A DNA stretch of 64,000 nucleotides from Glandiceps talaboti (GCF_964340395.1 NC_135555.1:7234431-7298430); one strand, 5' to 3'; counted from the first letter of the stretch, positions 45,601 through 57,962 are shown. Notes: a model not told the origin generated them from the sequence alone. Translations and numbers: made by a program.

Positions 45601-48600
45601 CTCTCAAACCCATTTTAGACCAAAGAGCGAAAAACCCTTACCCAAAGGGTGGCACATATATACGTATACCCAATAGGTGGGAGTACCCCCCCCCCCCCAG
45701 AGTGTACTGTGTGGAGTGGTGACTACTCGATCGGCCTGCAAGTGTACTGTATGGAGTGGTGATAATTGAAGCCCTGCAAGTGTACTGTATGTAGTGGTGA
45801 TAACTCAGAAGCCCTACTAGTGTATACTGTATAGAGTGGTGATGACAGAAGTTGTACAAGTATACTGTATGGAGTGGTGATGACTGAAGTCCTACAAGTG
45901 TACTGTATGGAGTGGTGATGACTGAAGCCCTGTGAGTGTACTATCGATATGGAGTGGTGATGACTGTCCAAGCCCTACCAGTGTACTGTATTGCGTGGTA
46001 CATGATGTCATGAAGCCATACAAGTGCATTTTTTAATTTATATAAAGGTAATTTCCATACACTAACTTATAACCATGTGTTTTGTTTGTTGTTTTGGTAA
46101 CAGGCTATTCAAAAGGGCAACATTGACGGGGCAAAGATATATGCAGAGAACTCTATACGACAGAAGAATCAAGCATTAAACTTTATACGACTGAGTTCTC
46201 GTTTGGATGCTATTGCTTCTAGAATTCAAACAGCAGTGACAATGAAGGACGTCACCTTATCAATGGCTGGTGTAGTCAAATCTATGGACTCAGCTTTGAA
46301 ATCAATGAACCTAGAAAAGGTATGTGGAAGTGTATACTTTAAGACTTGTGTATAGTGAGAAAGTGATAACAATAATAATGCAGCTTAATTGTAATACCAC
46401 AGTATCACAAATTGTGTTACCATATGCTACAAGCCTTTATAACTTTCATGTAACCAAGGTGCAAAAATATACCATTTATTATCAGACCACTACATAGTCA
46501 CACTAAATGCAATCAATCTGTAAGCAATGTTATCATTGGAAAGTAAAAGGAAGATGGAGATCATGTAATAAAAAATAATGTGGATGTGATGGAGAGCTAC
46601 ATGGCTGTATAATGATGTAGATCTGATGGAGCGCTAAGATAACAACATGGCTATAATGAGGTAGATCTGATGGTGAGCTAGATAACATGGCTATAATGAT
46701 GTAGATCTGATAGAGCGCTAAGATAACAACATGGCTATAATGAGGTAGATTTGATGGTGAGCTAGATAACAACATGGCTATAATGAGGTAGCTCTGATGG
46801 TGAGCTAGATAACATGGCTATAATGATGTAGATCTGATGGAGTGCTAAGATAACAACATGGCTATAATGATGTAGATCTGATGGAGTGCTAAGATAACAA
46901 CATGACTGTAATGATGTAGATCTGATGGAGAGCTAGATAACATGACTGTAATGATGTAGATCTGATGGTGAGCTAGATAACATGACTGTAATGATGTAGA
47001 TCTGATGGTGAGCTAGATAACATGACTGTAATGATGTAGATCTGATGGTGAGCTAGATAACATGACTGTAATGATGTAGATCTGATGGTGAGCTAGATAA
47101 CATGGCTGTAGTTTACAGTTAGCTTGCAACATTGTTTACAAATTGACTACATTAGAATATTCACATACTGAGATGAATTATAACTTCATAAAGAAATGGT
47201 GCATTTATGATGGCTCATTGGACACCTTTGAATTGTTTTACATGGTTGTCAGGGGTATATATGGTTGTCATGGGTAGAGTATTATTGTCACATGTGTATT
47301 ATGGTTGTCACAAGTATAAGTATTAAGTATTGTTGTCATGGGTATAATATGATCTTGACTTTCAGGGCCAGTTATCAAAATCAAGCCAATGCCTGCCCAC
47401 CACAGACACATTGTAGTGTTTACATATTACCAATTTCTTTAAATCATGTTTACAAGTAATATTGAAGAAAAGAAATATACACAAGCATTATTCTTGGTGC
47501 TCATGTCACTTACAGAATGGCAGCCATATTTGTAGTAAAACATTACTATTTTACTGCATAACTCAAAAACTTCAATGACTAGAGACTCCATTCAAGTGTC
47601 TAACCCCATAATCAAATGCAATCTTTCTTGTATGGCTGTGACCTTTGACCTTGAGCTTGGCCTACAGGGTAGACCATCAAAATCAGATTAAGCTATTACT
47701 TATATATTACAGACACTTTGTTGCAATTATGTGTATTGCTAATTTCTTTTAGATCATGTCTATCCAGATAATACAGGGCTAGATAAGAATACACATGCAT
47801 TACTTAAGGTACATATCACTTTTTACTCAATGACAGCCATATTTGTAGTGAACAATCATGATTTACCACATAACTCAAAAAGACTACGTTCAAGTGTCTA
47901 CCCCCATATTGACAGGTTTAAACTTTCTTTTCAGACATTGTACTTTGGCCTTGAGTCCGATCTTCTGGTTCAATCATGGGCATCATGGAACAATAAAGCT
48001 AAGATTATGGATATTTATAATCTAATAACAATAGTATGTAATACAAATACGCGTAAACAACGTATGTGCGTGAAACTGACAGGTATGAAGTGAGCGGACG
48101 ATTGTGACTGTATTTTTGCAATAAAGCTTACTGATGTGTATTTTCAGTGTTCACCTCCTTCCTTTGATGTAATAATGTTCAGATTCAACGAGAATATCAA
48201 TATAAACACTTGAAACCCCGGAAAATCCAGTCTGTCTCACTGTAGAACAACACCATGTCCCCGTACCACCGCCGTTACACGGTAGCTTCCTGGTTTACCT
48301 TACATCTACGTTGGTGGCGCACTTTCAAAACGAAGCGCGAGCGCGAGCAGACGATCGATATTTTGTTGCGTTGCTAGGAAGGACGAGGAAGCGCTCTCAT
48401 ATTCATATGAAGACAGGGTATGAAATCGATCTCAAAAAGTCTGCATACCCTGTCTATGTTATAGTGTGCGGAAAAGGTGACATGAGCGAGCGCGTCCTCA
48501 CCCTTAGCAACCAATTGCAACAATGTATCATCCGACACTCGCTACAGAAGTGAGCCACCAACGTTCATTTTGACACGATATATTTCTCGAACTCACACAT

Positions 48601-50460
48601 CACATGCATTATTACATCAGAAATCTACCTCTAGTTCTACAATAGGAAAAACTGGGTTTTTTGTTTCGTTTTTAAATTCTATTTTCATTTTGTTATTTTA
48701 TATATTCACAATCTTAGCTTTATTGTGCCATGATGCCCATGGTTCAATATCAAAATTCAGCAATATCCTGCATTATAGTATTTATTTGTTGCCACCAGTT
48801 TCTTTTAAATCATATATCCATTTTTAAGGGTCTGTGTATTTTTAAATAGTTGTTTTCCTTTTGCATTTTTAACACAATTAACCCAGAAGTGACTTAACTT
48901 GATTTGGTGTTTTTTGTTTGTTTGTTTATCGTTTTCTAGGTATCAAGTTTAATGGATAAATTTGAAAGGTCATTTGAAGATTTAGATGTGCAATCACAAG
49001 TAATGGATGACACAATGAGTGCCACAACAACGTTAACAGTACCTCAAGAAATGGTAGATTCTTTGATGCAGGAAGTTGCTGATGAGGCTGGGTAAGTCAT
49101 CTAAACAGGAATTACAGTGTTAATTTGTGGACTCTGGGTCCAAGGATATGCATGAATTTTCATTTTTATGTAATGATCGAGTAGTCTAGCAATAATACAG
49201 CTAAAGTTATACCTCCTGCAAGCCAAATCGCACACATTCAAAAAAAAATGGTTGTTCCATGCATGCCAAATCATGTGCACACACATTCCAACAGAGAAAT
49301 GCCATGGTTGTTCTATGCAAGCCAAATAATACACATTCAAATGGATAAAATACACTGGTTGTTCCATGCAAGCCAAATCACACACATTCAAACAGAAAAA
49401 ATACACTGGTTGTTCCATGCAAGCCAAATCACACACATTCAAACAGAAAATATAACCTGGTTGTTCCATGTCATAACAACCATACATTTATAGTTCCAAT
49501 TCAAAACATTCAAAATTATCAATTTTCACAAGTTATATCCTCTTACCATTCACAAAATTGTTTGTCTTACAATACATTTGTACAATCCTTCCCCTCCCTC
49601 TTCCTATTAAAATGGTTACAGACAGGACGAAAGCTGGGACATTATATATTATGTATTAAACCATTTCAATTAGAAACTAGTAAAGTGTGTGTATGTATTT
49701 TGGGGAGGGGGAGGGGGGAGTTTACTCAATCTACCCTTAACAAAATACACTTACTTCTTGCAATACAACCCCCTTCCCATATACTTACCTCCTGCAATAC
49801 AACCCCACCCCATACTTACTCCTTGCAATACAATTTCCTCCCCACATTTACTCCTTGCAATACAGCCCCCTCCCAATTCACTTACTCCTTGCAATACAAT
49901 CCCCTCCCATACTTACTCCTTGCAATGCAACCCCCCCCCCCCCCATACACTTCGTCATTGCAATACACCCCCTACAATACACTTACTACTTGCAATACAC
50001 CCCCATATATACTTCTTTCAATACAACCCCCTCCCCATATGCTTACTCCTTGCATTATACAACCCCCTCCCCATACTTACTTCTTGAAATACAACCCCCA
50101 TGCATTTACTACCCTTGCAAACCCCCCCCCCCCTTCCTCCCCATACAATTACTCCTTGCTGTAAAATATCCCCTTGCAAGCATACACATACTCCTTGCAA
50201 TACAACCTCCCTCCCACACTTACACTTGCATTACAGCCCCCCCCCCCCCCCACACACACACACACACACACTTTCCAACGAGTTTATAGTACACTGTATG
50301 CTATCATTTGATGGACCAATTTGATTGTTTTCTATCTTACAGACTAGAGATAAACATGGAGCTTCCACAAGCTGGTCAATCAGCATTAGGTGAAGTAGCT
50401 AGTGCTGCACAGGAACAAGATGAACTCTCACAACGACTAGCTAAACTCAGAGAAATCTAA
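42661..50460 (+). CDS. CHMP1B: CHMP1B, ESCRT-III subunit
   Basis: Five coding exons: 42661-42679, 44795-44892, 46104-46319, 48940-49091, 50343-50460 (TAA). Phases agree and total 603 nt, 200 residues, the usual CHMP1 length. The start MSSQMEKHLFNLKFAAK matches the CHMP1B N-terminus, and the first exon's single leftover A completes the Lys codon. The basic helical core contains CEKEEKAEKMKLKRAIQKGN and AGVVKSMDSALKSMNLEK. The acidic C-terminus ends DELSQRLAKLREI, a type 1 MIT-interacting motif that recruits VPS4, spastin and related MIT proteins. The protein polymerises on endosomal, midbody and nuclear-envelope membranes for fission. Vertebrate CHMP1B is intronless; here the gene is split and three introns are filled with minisatellites. 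Confidence 0.95.
43265..43955. repeat. About 130-bp diverged tandem array
   Basis: Roughly five diverged units, each with GGTCAAAAATC, AAAACTACTGAGCAGATT, TTGAAATTTGGT, AAGAATTGTTCATGACATGA and TATGCAAATTAGG. Lies in CHMP1B intron 1. Confidence 0.8.
44795..44892 (+). CDS. CHMP1B: CHMP1B exon 2
   Basis: Acceptor TTTTAG, donor GTATAA. Encodes HLFNLKFAAKNLERQSKKCE then KEEKAEKMKLKR, the basic first helix that inserts against membranes. Confidence 0.94.
44963..46025. repeat. About 39-bp minisatellite in two blocks
   Basis: Units contain TGTACTGTATGGAGTGGTGATGACTGAAGCCCTACAAG-type sequence. Blocks at about 44963-45315 and 45705-46025 flank unrelated sequence. They fill CHMP1B intron 2. Confidence 0.9.
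46104..46319 (+). CDS. CHMP1B: CHMP1B exon 3
   Basis: 72 codons, phase 0/0, beginning AIQKGNIDGAKIYAENSIRQ and ending MDSALKSMNLEK. This is the core helical hairpin of the ESCRT-III fold. Confidence 0.96.
46560..47115. repeat. About 40-bp minisatellite
   Basis: Some 14 units with GATGTAGATCTGATGG and GAGCTAGATAACATG, several identical in a row near 46930-47110. Lies in CHMP1B intron 3. Confidence 0.92.
47360..47960. repeat. Two-copy diverged repeat of about 335 bp
   Basis: Shared landmarks in order are CAGACAC, TAATTTCTTT-AGATCATG, ACATGCATTA, GCAGCCATATTTGTAGT, CATAACTCAAAAA, CAAGTGTCTA and CCTTGAGC-like. A weaker third copy may lie near 48715-48830. Confidence 0.65.
48308..48564. mobile_element. 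Foldback MITE with ACGTTGGTGGC ends
   Basis: The terminal inverted repeat is ACGTTGGTGGC. Inner complementary patches (GACAGGGTATG/CATACCCTGTC and GCTAGGAAGGACGAGG against CGTCCTCACCCTTAGC) make the whole 257 bp an imperfect hairpin. An open frame spans it but shows no coding signature. In CHMP1B intron 3. Confidence 0.7.
48940..49091 (+). CDS. CHMP1B: CHMP1B exon 4
   Basis: Encodes VSSLMDKFERSFEDLDVQSQ and onward to QEVADEAG, with TTTLTVPQ. Phase 0 to 2, donor GG|GTAAGT. Confidence 0.96.
49200..49480. repeat. About 51-bp minisatellite
   Basis: Five units of the GGTTGTTCCATGCAAGCCAA / ACACATTCAAACAGAAA type in CHMP1B intron 4. Confidence 0.9.
49725..50265. repeat. C-rich 30-36-bp minisatellite
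   Basis: Roughly 14 units of CTTACTCCTTGCAATACAAC plus a variable C-run, ending in a CA tract. It occupies the end of CHMP1B intron 4 up to about 75 bases before exon 5. A long plus-strand frame through it is an artefact. Confidence 0.9.
50343..50460 (+). CDS. CHMP1B: CHMP1B exon 5
   Basis: Acceptor CTTACAG. Encodes LEINMELPQAGQSALGEVAS and the MIM1 helix DELSQRLAKLREI followed by TAA. Confidence 0.96.
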
Positions 50461-50633
50461 TTTCTATTTATGCCAAATGTTTAAACAGGGTTTAATTGTT
50501 AAGGGTTGGAAATCAAACTATATTATACTAAACCTGGCAAAAATCATGTGGATAATTCTTCATCTCAAACTTTATGAGCTAACTAAATTAATTAAAAACT
50601 GAAATTTACTTTCCTTGATAAGTATCATATTGA

Positions 50634-50824
50634 ACACATATTGCCTGGCCATGAGGGCTATAGCACCCGTTTATTGCACCCAAGGGACTGTGAGTTACCA
50701 GAATCACATGCTATTTCCCGAGGCCAAAGGCAGAGGGAAATAGCATGTGATTGTGGTAACTCACAGTCACGAGGGGGTAATGAACGGGTGCTATAGCCCG
50801 AATATAGGCCAGGCAATATGTGTT
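50634..50824. mobile_element. Hairpin MITE in the CHMP1B 3' region
   Basis: Arms ACACATATTGCCTGGCC and GGCCAGGCAATATGTGT; inner arms TATAGCACCCGTT/AACGGGTGCTATAG and ATCACATGCTATTTCCC/GGGAAATAGCATGTGAT. Almost the whole 190 bp pairs with itself. A related imperfect inverted repeat (TAATATACC ... GGTATATTA) continues to about 51030. Confidence 0.85.
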
Positions 50825-51331
50825 TTAATAATATACCTCATGCTGTGAACTCGAGGTGGCAGACGACATCGTCAGAAGCCGCCATTTTGACCTGCTGTGA
50901 ACGTGCGGTGGTCACTTGACCATGTAAAAGTTGATGGAACTATTTCCCTAGGGAAATAGTCATTCTATTTTCCTATCACGTGACTGATTCTAGCGAATCA
51001 TGGCACAGCATTATCACCAGGTATATTATAAATACATGTATTATAGTGGATACCTTCAGAAATACTATGCACGCGATCTACCTAAGTTCGTAAAGTTACC
51101 CTGTTTAGTCTGAATGTTGGTATCATCCATTGTATTCTGTTTGCCAGACTTTCTTACTGTATTGAAAATGGGGGTGAATACAAGGAATGTCAACAGAGCA
51201 GGGGGGTATACATACATCTACTGATTGGTAATAGAGCTCTGTAGTAGCGAAGAGACTGAATACCAGATTTTTGTTAGTATCTGACAATTAAAGTAACTAA
51301 TGTCTGAATTATTGACTGTACACATTTACTT

Positions 51332-51635
51332 ATTACAGTCCATTTCCCTAGACTGAGTCAAAGCTCAAACTAGCTATCTTGATCAGTGAGCCTGTTAATG
51401 ACATAAACATAACCATGGATTTTGTTTGAACTTCAACAAATTATACCTTGTGTAGTAGTGTGCATACTGTTACTGTTATATCTGAATGAACTTAATACAG
51501 AGCTCACACAGTGTAAGTGATATTTGTGTGTTATCCTTATGGTGACTATCTCAACATGAAACCTTGTGAACAGGCTCACTGATCTTGATAGTTCATTTAA
51601 TAGCTTTTACTCAGTCTAGGGAAATGGACTGTAAT
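51332..51635. mobile_element. Second hairpin MITE in the CHMP1B 3' region
   Basis: Arms of about 75 bp begin ATTACAGTCCATTTCCCTAG and include GATCAGTGAGCCTGTT. The spacer is about 150 bp. It lies between the stop codon and the AATAAA of CHMP1B. Confidence 0.8.
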
Positions 51636-51803
51636 TGACCTCATGTGACATGGTGTACATGAATCACAATAGTTACAGCAGATGATGTCATTAGTTACCC
51701 TAGAACATAATTTATTCGTGGAATTCATTTTCTTCCACCAAAGACTTGGATATATTTTCATAAGATGTTTTTTTGTGAAATATATTTTGTTTAATTTGTA
51801 TTA

Positions 51804-51809
51804 AATAAA
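51804..51809 (+). terminator. Probable poly(A) signal of CHMP1B
   Basis: AATAAA in an AT-rich stretch 1.34 kb past the stop codon. If used, both hairpin MITEs are in the 3' UTR. Confidence 0.4.
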
Positions 51810-54800
51810 GGATTAATGGTAAAATGTGTATGCAAGAATGGAATTTTATGTAAATTGTATGCTAATTTTGAGTGGTAAAATGTCAAAATTTCACTCCGAG
51901 GGCCCTGGCATTTTTTTATTCACTATCAAATTTACCCAGAAAAAGTTGCTTTGCAACTTTTAGCACAAGATGCCCACAGAAACATCTTCTAGCAACATTT
52001 TCTGAAATGTGGTGTACATAAATTATGAGCTTTGCCTGTCTCTTGTCTTTTGGATTCAGTCAGCAGCAACCTTGCACAATAGAGGGAATATTGAGTGGTG
52101 AACACCCCTACAATACGCTAACACAATTATTTAATTACTATTGGACATACACTTTACAGAAGATAAATAAAAAAATGCACACAAAGTAATAAAACAAGTT
52201 ATCAAAGGATTTAATATGGCCACTGTATTGCATTTGATACATTGCTCTCAAAATGTATCTTACTTGGTCAGAAGTAGGGAAAAGGCATTGTGGTGGCTTT
52301 ATAAAAGTATTTTTACTCAATGATGTTTCTTTCTATCTAATTCTTGACAAAGGATAAAAAATATGCAAATCTGAGTTGTGAATTTTTTTTGGAATCAACA
52401 CCATCAAATTACTCTAAAAGAGTTGCCTTCCAGATTTTACCCCAAACTGCCTACAACATTCACATTTTCTGAAATTTGAACCAGACTATGTGGTGAATCT
52501 GTTGAATTGCACTCATGGTGAAGGATACAGGAACCTAGCGTAGAAACCATCAGTGGTTTAAATTCTCTTCAATCTCACACACAGCATGTCTATATCATCA
52601 TTAAACCTTTGTTCAATCATTCTAAAAAAATAATCACACAAGCATTTACACCCATTACATGTAACTCTGTCACTAAGACAAAATGCTATATCAAGACAGA
52701 ATTTATTATAATATGATTTGGCATTCATTTAATAGCATTTGTAATACATTTGTGAATATTTAGCGCAACACATATCATTACATATTCACATAATTCACAC
52801 AAGACAGCAATACCATATAACCATAAAATCAGTTATTTCTCTATACATTCCTTTTAGGATATCATTTGTATAAAAACAGACTTTGTCCAATTACATTCTA
52901 CACATACTATCGTATCATTACATTGCCTGGTTCATAATTGGCATAAAAAGAAGAAGAGATTTCTCATAATAAAAAACGTTCAGAAATTTAAGACAGTATA
53001 CCTGCTACAGATATTCACAGTTTCATCATTTGGTAATTAACATGCACACATCCTTATTACATGATTACCTCCACTTACAACTTATAACTTCCATATTTGG
53101 ATATGAATATAAGCCTTGTACATTTAGCTATTGTGTACACTGAGTACCAGTAAGATTTGGATTGATATTTAGGTAAAAAAAAAAGTTGTCTGACAGAGAT
53201 ATATAGGGAAAAAAATGGTTACTAATAATAAAAGAATCATAACATGTATACTTATGGTTCCATTGATAAGATAGACACTAATGCGAAAACCTACATAGGA
53301 TTGAAATCCCACGGCCTTTTTAAGTTATTATTGCCCAGTTAATTATTATTATTATTATTATTTTTTTAATTCAGGCCACCAAGATGTCCCATAAAAATAT
53401 AAAAAACATACAAACACAAAGAAAAAAGACATAAAATAATATTAAACTAGCAACTATCTTGTACTCCATATGACAATCCTATACTTTCTCCAAAAGTTTG
53501 AACGAAAATATGCATCAGAGTCAATGCAGATTCGAATTAAAGTATTGTGACTCTCAACAGTTCGTGTTTAAATGTATACAGCAACTTTCGGTGGAGCGAT
53601 GAAAAATTCAAAATATCAATGGTTACAGAGATATTACTAATGCTGACTGTACCTCTTAGGTCAAATACTAATCGCATTGTGTTATTATATGCCACTTTTA
53701 AAGTATGCATCATCCTAGTACTATAGTTACACCAAACATTTAAACAATATACATTGCGGTATAAAAAAAAAACTTCTAAAAAGTGTACATTTAACCTTCT
53801 CGGAGCAATGACTAAATTTACGAACAATAAAATTTGCCCTAAATACGCCTTATAATAAATATGCCTTAGCATATGTACGTAACTTTCATACTTGTTTGTT
53901 TGTTTACTTGTTTGTTTGTATTTGTAAACAAAGCTAACTGAGCTTGAGCTCCCTGTGGTTAGCTATGAAATGAAAATAACCGAATATTACATATAGAAAA
54001 GGAAAACCGGTTGTTCCGATAAACCATATGATGCTTGCTGATTCTTGTCGACGACAAACAAATATATAATTATGTTGAAAATGGCGTGAAAATTGTTTTA
54101 AAAAATAATAGGGCCTAGACTCGATAACCCTATCCCCCCCCCCTCCGAAAAAAAAAGGGAAGAAAAAGTATATATACCGTGTCTGTTAATAAGTTCGTAA
54201 ACTAAATCACTGCTCCAAAAAATGTAATCGATCAGTTGCGTAGCCAATCAATGGGCCAACTGTATACTTTACAAGTACTATACATAGTATACAGGCCAAT
54301 CTAATCATGCTTGTGAGGGTATTTTATCATCAGTGGTGCAGCATATAGATGACTCGTGGCTTTGTCAATTTCTAGCTTTAGAATTGTGCACTTCGAGAAC
54401 TCCGACACGTCGTCGTCAGAAGGGATGTTTCCAGAACTATGTAATTTCTTACGTGGCGTAACTTTGTGCACTATAATCATTACTCGGCAATTTTACACGC
54501 GATATTACACTGTCACCGGTGAACACGTTCTGTGCCCTTCGCGCACATATCATACTCGTGACTGATTATCTGCTTCTGTGATGTCATTGGTGTTCCCCGA
54601 CCACTATGGGCAAAGATGATTGGTTCACACTTGTGTGACGCAAGTTTCACCTTCTCAACGCGTGATTCCCTGGTTAAAAGGGCCACATAAGCTACTTGAG
54701 AAATGTAGCAACTTGTGAAAAGGAGAAGTTTTACTACTGAAATTGCACTTTTAAATGAATGCTTTTGAGTATAAAGTACGACATTATGAAAAATAGTATC

Positions 54801-55070
54801 TCATAGTAATGTTTAACCTTAAATCTGGTATTAGCTCGAAAACGTTGGTAAAATTCGTTGCAGATATAGACCGATTACTGTTAGTTTTCAACAAGTTGGA
54901 GGGTCTTAGCGAAAGGGCTTCATAAGCTGGTCCGATTTTCGTTGTTCTTCAGTTTGTTTATGTGTGTTGTCGCTGTCTGAAGACCTATATTCGTCGTTGT
55001 ACGTCTGTGAACAGAAAATTCTAAAATTGGACAGTTTTGCTTCATAACGGTAACCAACCTAGCATCGAAG
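51810..55070. other. Intergenic region before FAM210B
   Basis: No gene seen. The AT-rich sequence contains a LINE relic (53340-53880). The FAM210B promoter should lie around 54600-55000, where an ATTGG (CCAAT complement) occurs at about 54620, but no TATA box was recognised. Confidence 0.55.
53340..53880 (-). pseudogene. Decayed CR1/L2-like LINE, 3' end of ORF2
   Basis: The minus-strand frame reads VWCNYSTRMMHTLKVAYNNT then MRLVFDLRG...SLHRKLLYTFKHELL. The pattern YxxxxxxxLKVAYNNxxRLxFxL...LxRKLLYxFxxxL is typical of the C-terminal part of non-LTR reverse transcriptase ORFs. An (AAT)n run at 53340-53365 is consistent with a 3' tail. It is a truncated, non-functional fragment. Confidence 0.55.
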
Positions 55071-56227
55071 ATGTATAGAGTTCAAATGATCCCACGTAGC
55101 TTTATTCCGTACGCGTCTTATCGTGCAAATGGTGCGATTTCCTCGTCGCCAGTTGTCCGCTCGTATTCCGAGCACACCGACGACACTGTCCATGTACCAA
55201 AGGAAAACAAGGGTAAACAGGTTTCCCGTGTCCCGCCAGTAATCCAGGGAATTCAGCCAACGTCCCGTGAGATGACACCAAACGAAAGTAGGGACGTTCT
55301 TTTACAAGCACAAGCTTTCCTGAAGAACCAACAAGATCGCTCTCAATTGTTACGAAACAAAATGCAAAATGTCAACCAAGGGGCAGCTTGTCGTGAGCTC
55401 CATACAACTGCGCCAGATAACTTTGAGCATAGTGATTGTGATTTGAGCCATCATAAAGACAATGTCGTGTGCGGCACAGCAGAAACATGGGATGACGAAA
55501 TGGCGTGTGTGCTGCAGGGAAGTTGTCTACCGGGGAGCACCAAGTATTGCCGTACGAAATCCATGTTCGGAAAGATGGCCTTAGCAGATATACTTCAGGG
55601 GTCCGGAATGGCGAATAATACCCGACATTACAGTACGGGTCCTTCTTCAAGCTTTGCACCAATCAGAAAATTACACAATCGCCCATCACACTCTCATGGT
55701 CGCACATATGAAGCTTGGGATGAGGATGTCGCAACGTTTACCAGTGGAAATAAAGGGACCATGAACCAGTTTCATGATGTACCCAATATTGACCGAGCAA
55801 CCAGGCATTACTACCATACTGAACCACGATCGCAGTTTGTTGAAGCAAGGCGAACATTTGGAGATACGAAGCGTTCTTTCCACACAGGTGACATAGTTAG
55901 AGCATCCGCCAAGTCGGGCAGAACTTTCGAAACCTGGGATGAAGACGTAGCACACATGCTTCACAATCTCCCCAGCAAACCAGTATTTGGTAGACCTCCG
56001 AGTGACATTCGGCCTGCTTCAGAGTCTTTGAACACGAAGTATGTGCCGGTAAGTTCGAGTATGATCTTGCAAACAAGACATTGCCACACATCACCCACCC
56101 CTGAGCCCAAAACAAGTCAGAAGGACCGACTAAAGCAGGCCGTAAGAGACTATGGTGCTACTGTGGTTGTGTTTCATGTAGGCATTTCATTAATCTCACT
56201 GGGTGGATTTTACCTGGCCGTTTCAAG
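55071..56227 (+). CDS. FAM210B: FAM210B-like exon 1
   Basis: The ATG sits in CATCGAAGATG and the frame is open for 386 codons to the donor AAG|GTGAAT. Minus-strand open frames over it are shadows. It covers the presequence, the repeat-bearing region and the first membrane helix of the domain. Confidence 0.93.
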
Positions 56228-57928
56228 GTGAATACCATCAGCTTCCCTAACAGCCAATTATTAATGTATTAATATATCACTAACATAGCATTTTTCTGCC
56301 CATGTCATGATATCATCAAATTTCGTGAAACATACATGATGTGCAAAATTATTTATAATTCTAAGCCTTCTGTATTCAGATAAATAGTATACATAAACTT
56401 GTGGGGTGGGGCCAGGGGGATGTCATGAAATATTGAATTATTGGTGGTGAAAAAAACAACCTTGCAGTGTGATAAAATGATTAATACTAAATTAGCTGAA
56501 ATTAAACACTGAAAGGTAAAGTGGATAAAATGGTGAATGTAACATATGCGATGTAATGAAGACATGCATGTAATTTTGTAGTCTGACCTGCACAGCTGGT
56601 TCCAACTTCCACCCACCTATACACGAGCACTAGGATGAGTAACACTGCCTACATTAGAGGGGTTCAATAACTTTGATGTATATGAATTTGTCATAGACAC
56701 ACAGTCATAACGTCTTGAATATGTTACATGCAACTCAACTACTATCATGTAATATTGATATCTCCTCAAAACAATGAGATAAACTTCAAGTTAGTGTATG
56801 TCGAAGAATAAAAAAAAATGTTGCTGCATATTCAGTATAATATAATATCGGACAGCTTGCAAGGTTATAGTATTGGAAATTAAGTTATGTCTAGTTTTAT
56901 GATAGGGGGTGGGGATACTGGTCTCATTATTTTAAGTCCTAGAACTCTGAAATACATTGAATTTGTATATATCGCTTCTGGAAAGTCATTGAAAATAAAA
57001 TCATTGTTAATGTATTAAAATCCTGATCAGCCATAAGTTAAAGTGTGATTGCTTGACAACATATTTCTATTCTTCTGAGAATCTGACTGTCTGTTGTTGG
57101 CATGCGACAATTTTCTTGAAAAGGATATCATTTGACCTCTACATGAAGAAATTCATAACCCTTGGCCTTACTTGTAAGTTGTAAGAAAATCCAGAGTTAC
57201 TAATGTTTATGCTGTCAGGACTGAGGTTATAATTTGACTCATATCCTGTGACAAATACATAATACATGTACTAGTGTAGTGTCAACCATACCCAAAACAT
57301 TAGGTGATCTACAGTACAGTGTACAGCCAGATATTGAGAATGAATTCACCATTTTACAGTGAAGTGTAAATGTTGTTGTGCTAAAGTTCATTGTCAACAT
57401 CAATATTCTGACAGGTCAAGGCTTAGTCAAGGTCAGTGTAGACACTGTGTTGATGTTTTGGCATAATAACAGCATAAAATCATGATGTCTGAAGTCTTGA
57501 AATCTATATCACTAGTATGATAGTTAGATAGCTCTATGAGTCTGACCAGTGTGCACATGTATATTGCACATAGAAATAGGAAGATGAACACTAAATAGAT
57601 TTTATCTGGGATAACAACGAGGGGTTGTCCTTAGTTCTGTCATGAATTATGTACATGCTCAGAGGATGGGTAGTTAGATGCAAACCAATCAGAACATTGC
57701 TAGGTTGTACTGGACACAAAGTACCCTGGCACTGTTTCAAATAGTCATGTGTATGTGTTTCTAAAACAACCTCTAGCCTCATTATATATTGTTATGGAAG
57801 GGCAAGTTGTATATAATCATTATCTGTCATCTGTATATGTGTTCAATGTACATTATCATGCACACACACATACATTGTACATACACGCACACACATGCAC
57901 AACAGATGTACATACATACATACATACA

Positions 57929-57962
<34 letters not shown>

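Noticed and set aside
46560-47115. CRISPR-like regular spacing of repeats
   Set aside because: Units abut with no unique spacers in an animal intron; this is a minisatellite.
48311-48553. 80-codon plus-strand open frame
   Set aside because: It lies wholly in a self-complementary MITE inside a CHMP1B intron.
49562-50289. Plus-strand open frames of 132-200 codons rich in Pro, Thr and Tyr
   Set aside because: They are translations of the C-rich minisatellite in CHMP1B intron 4.
55102-56115. Several minus-strand open frames of 69-96 codons
   Set aside because: They are shadows of the long FAM210B exon on the plus strand, with no homology of their own.
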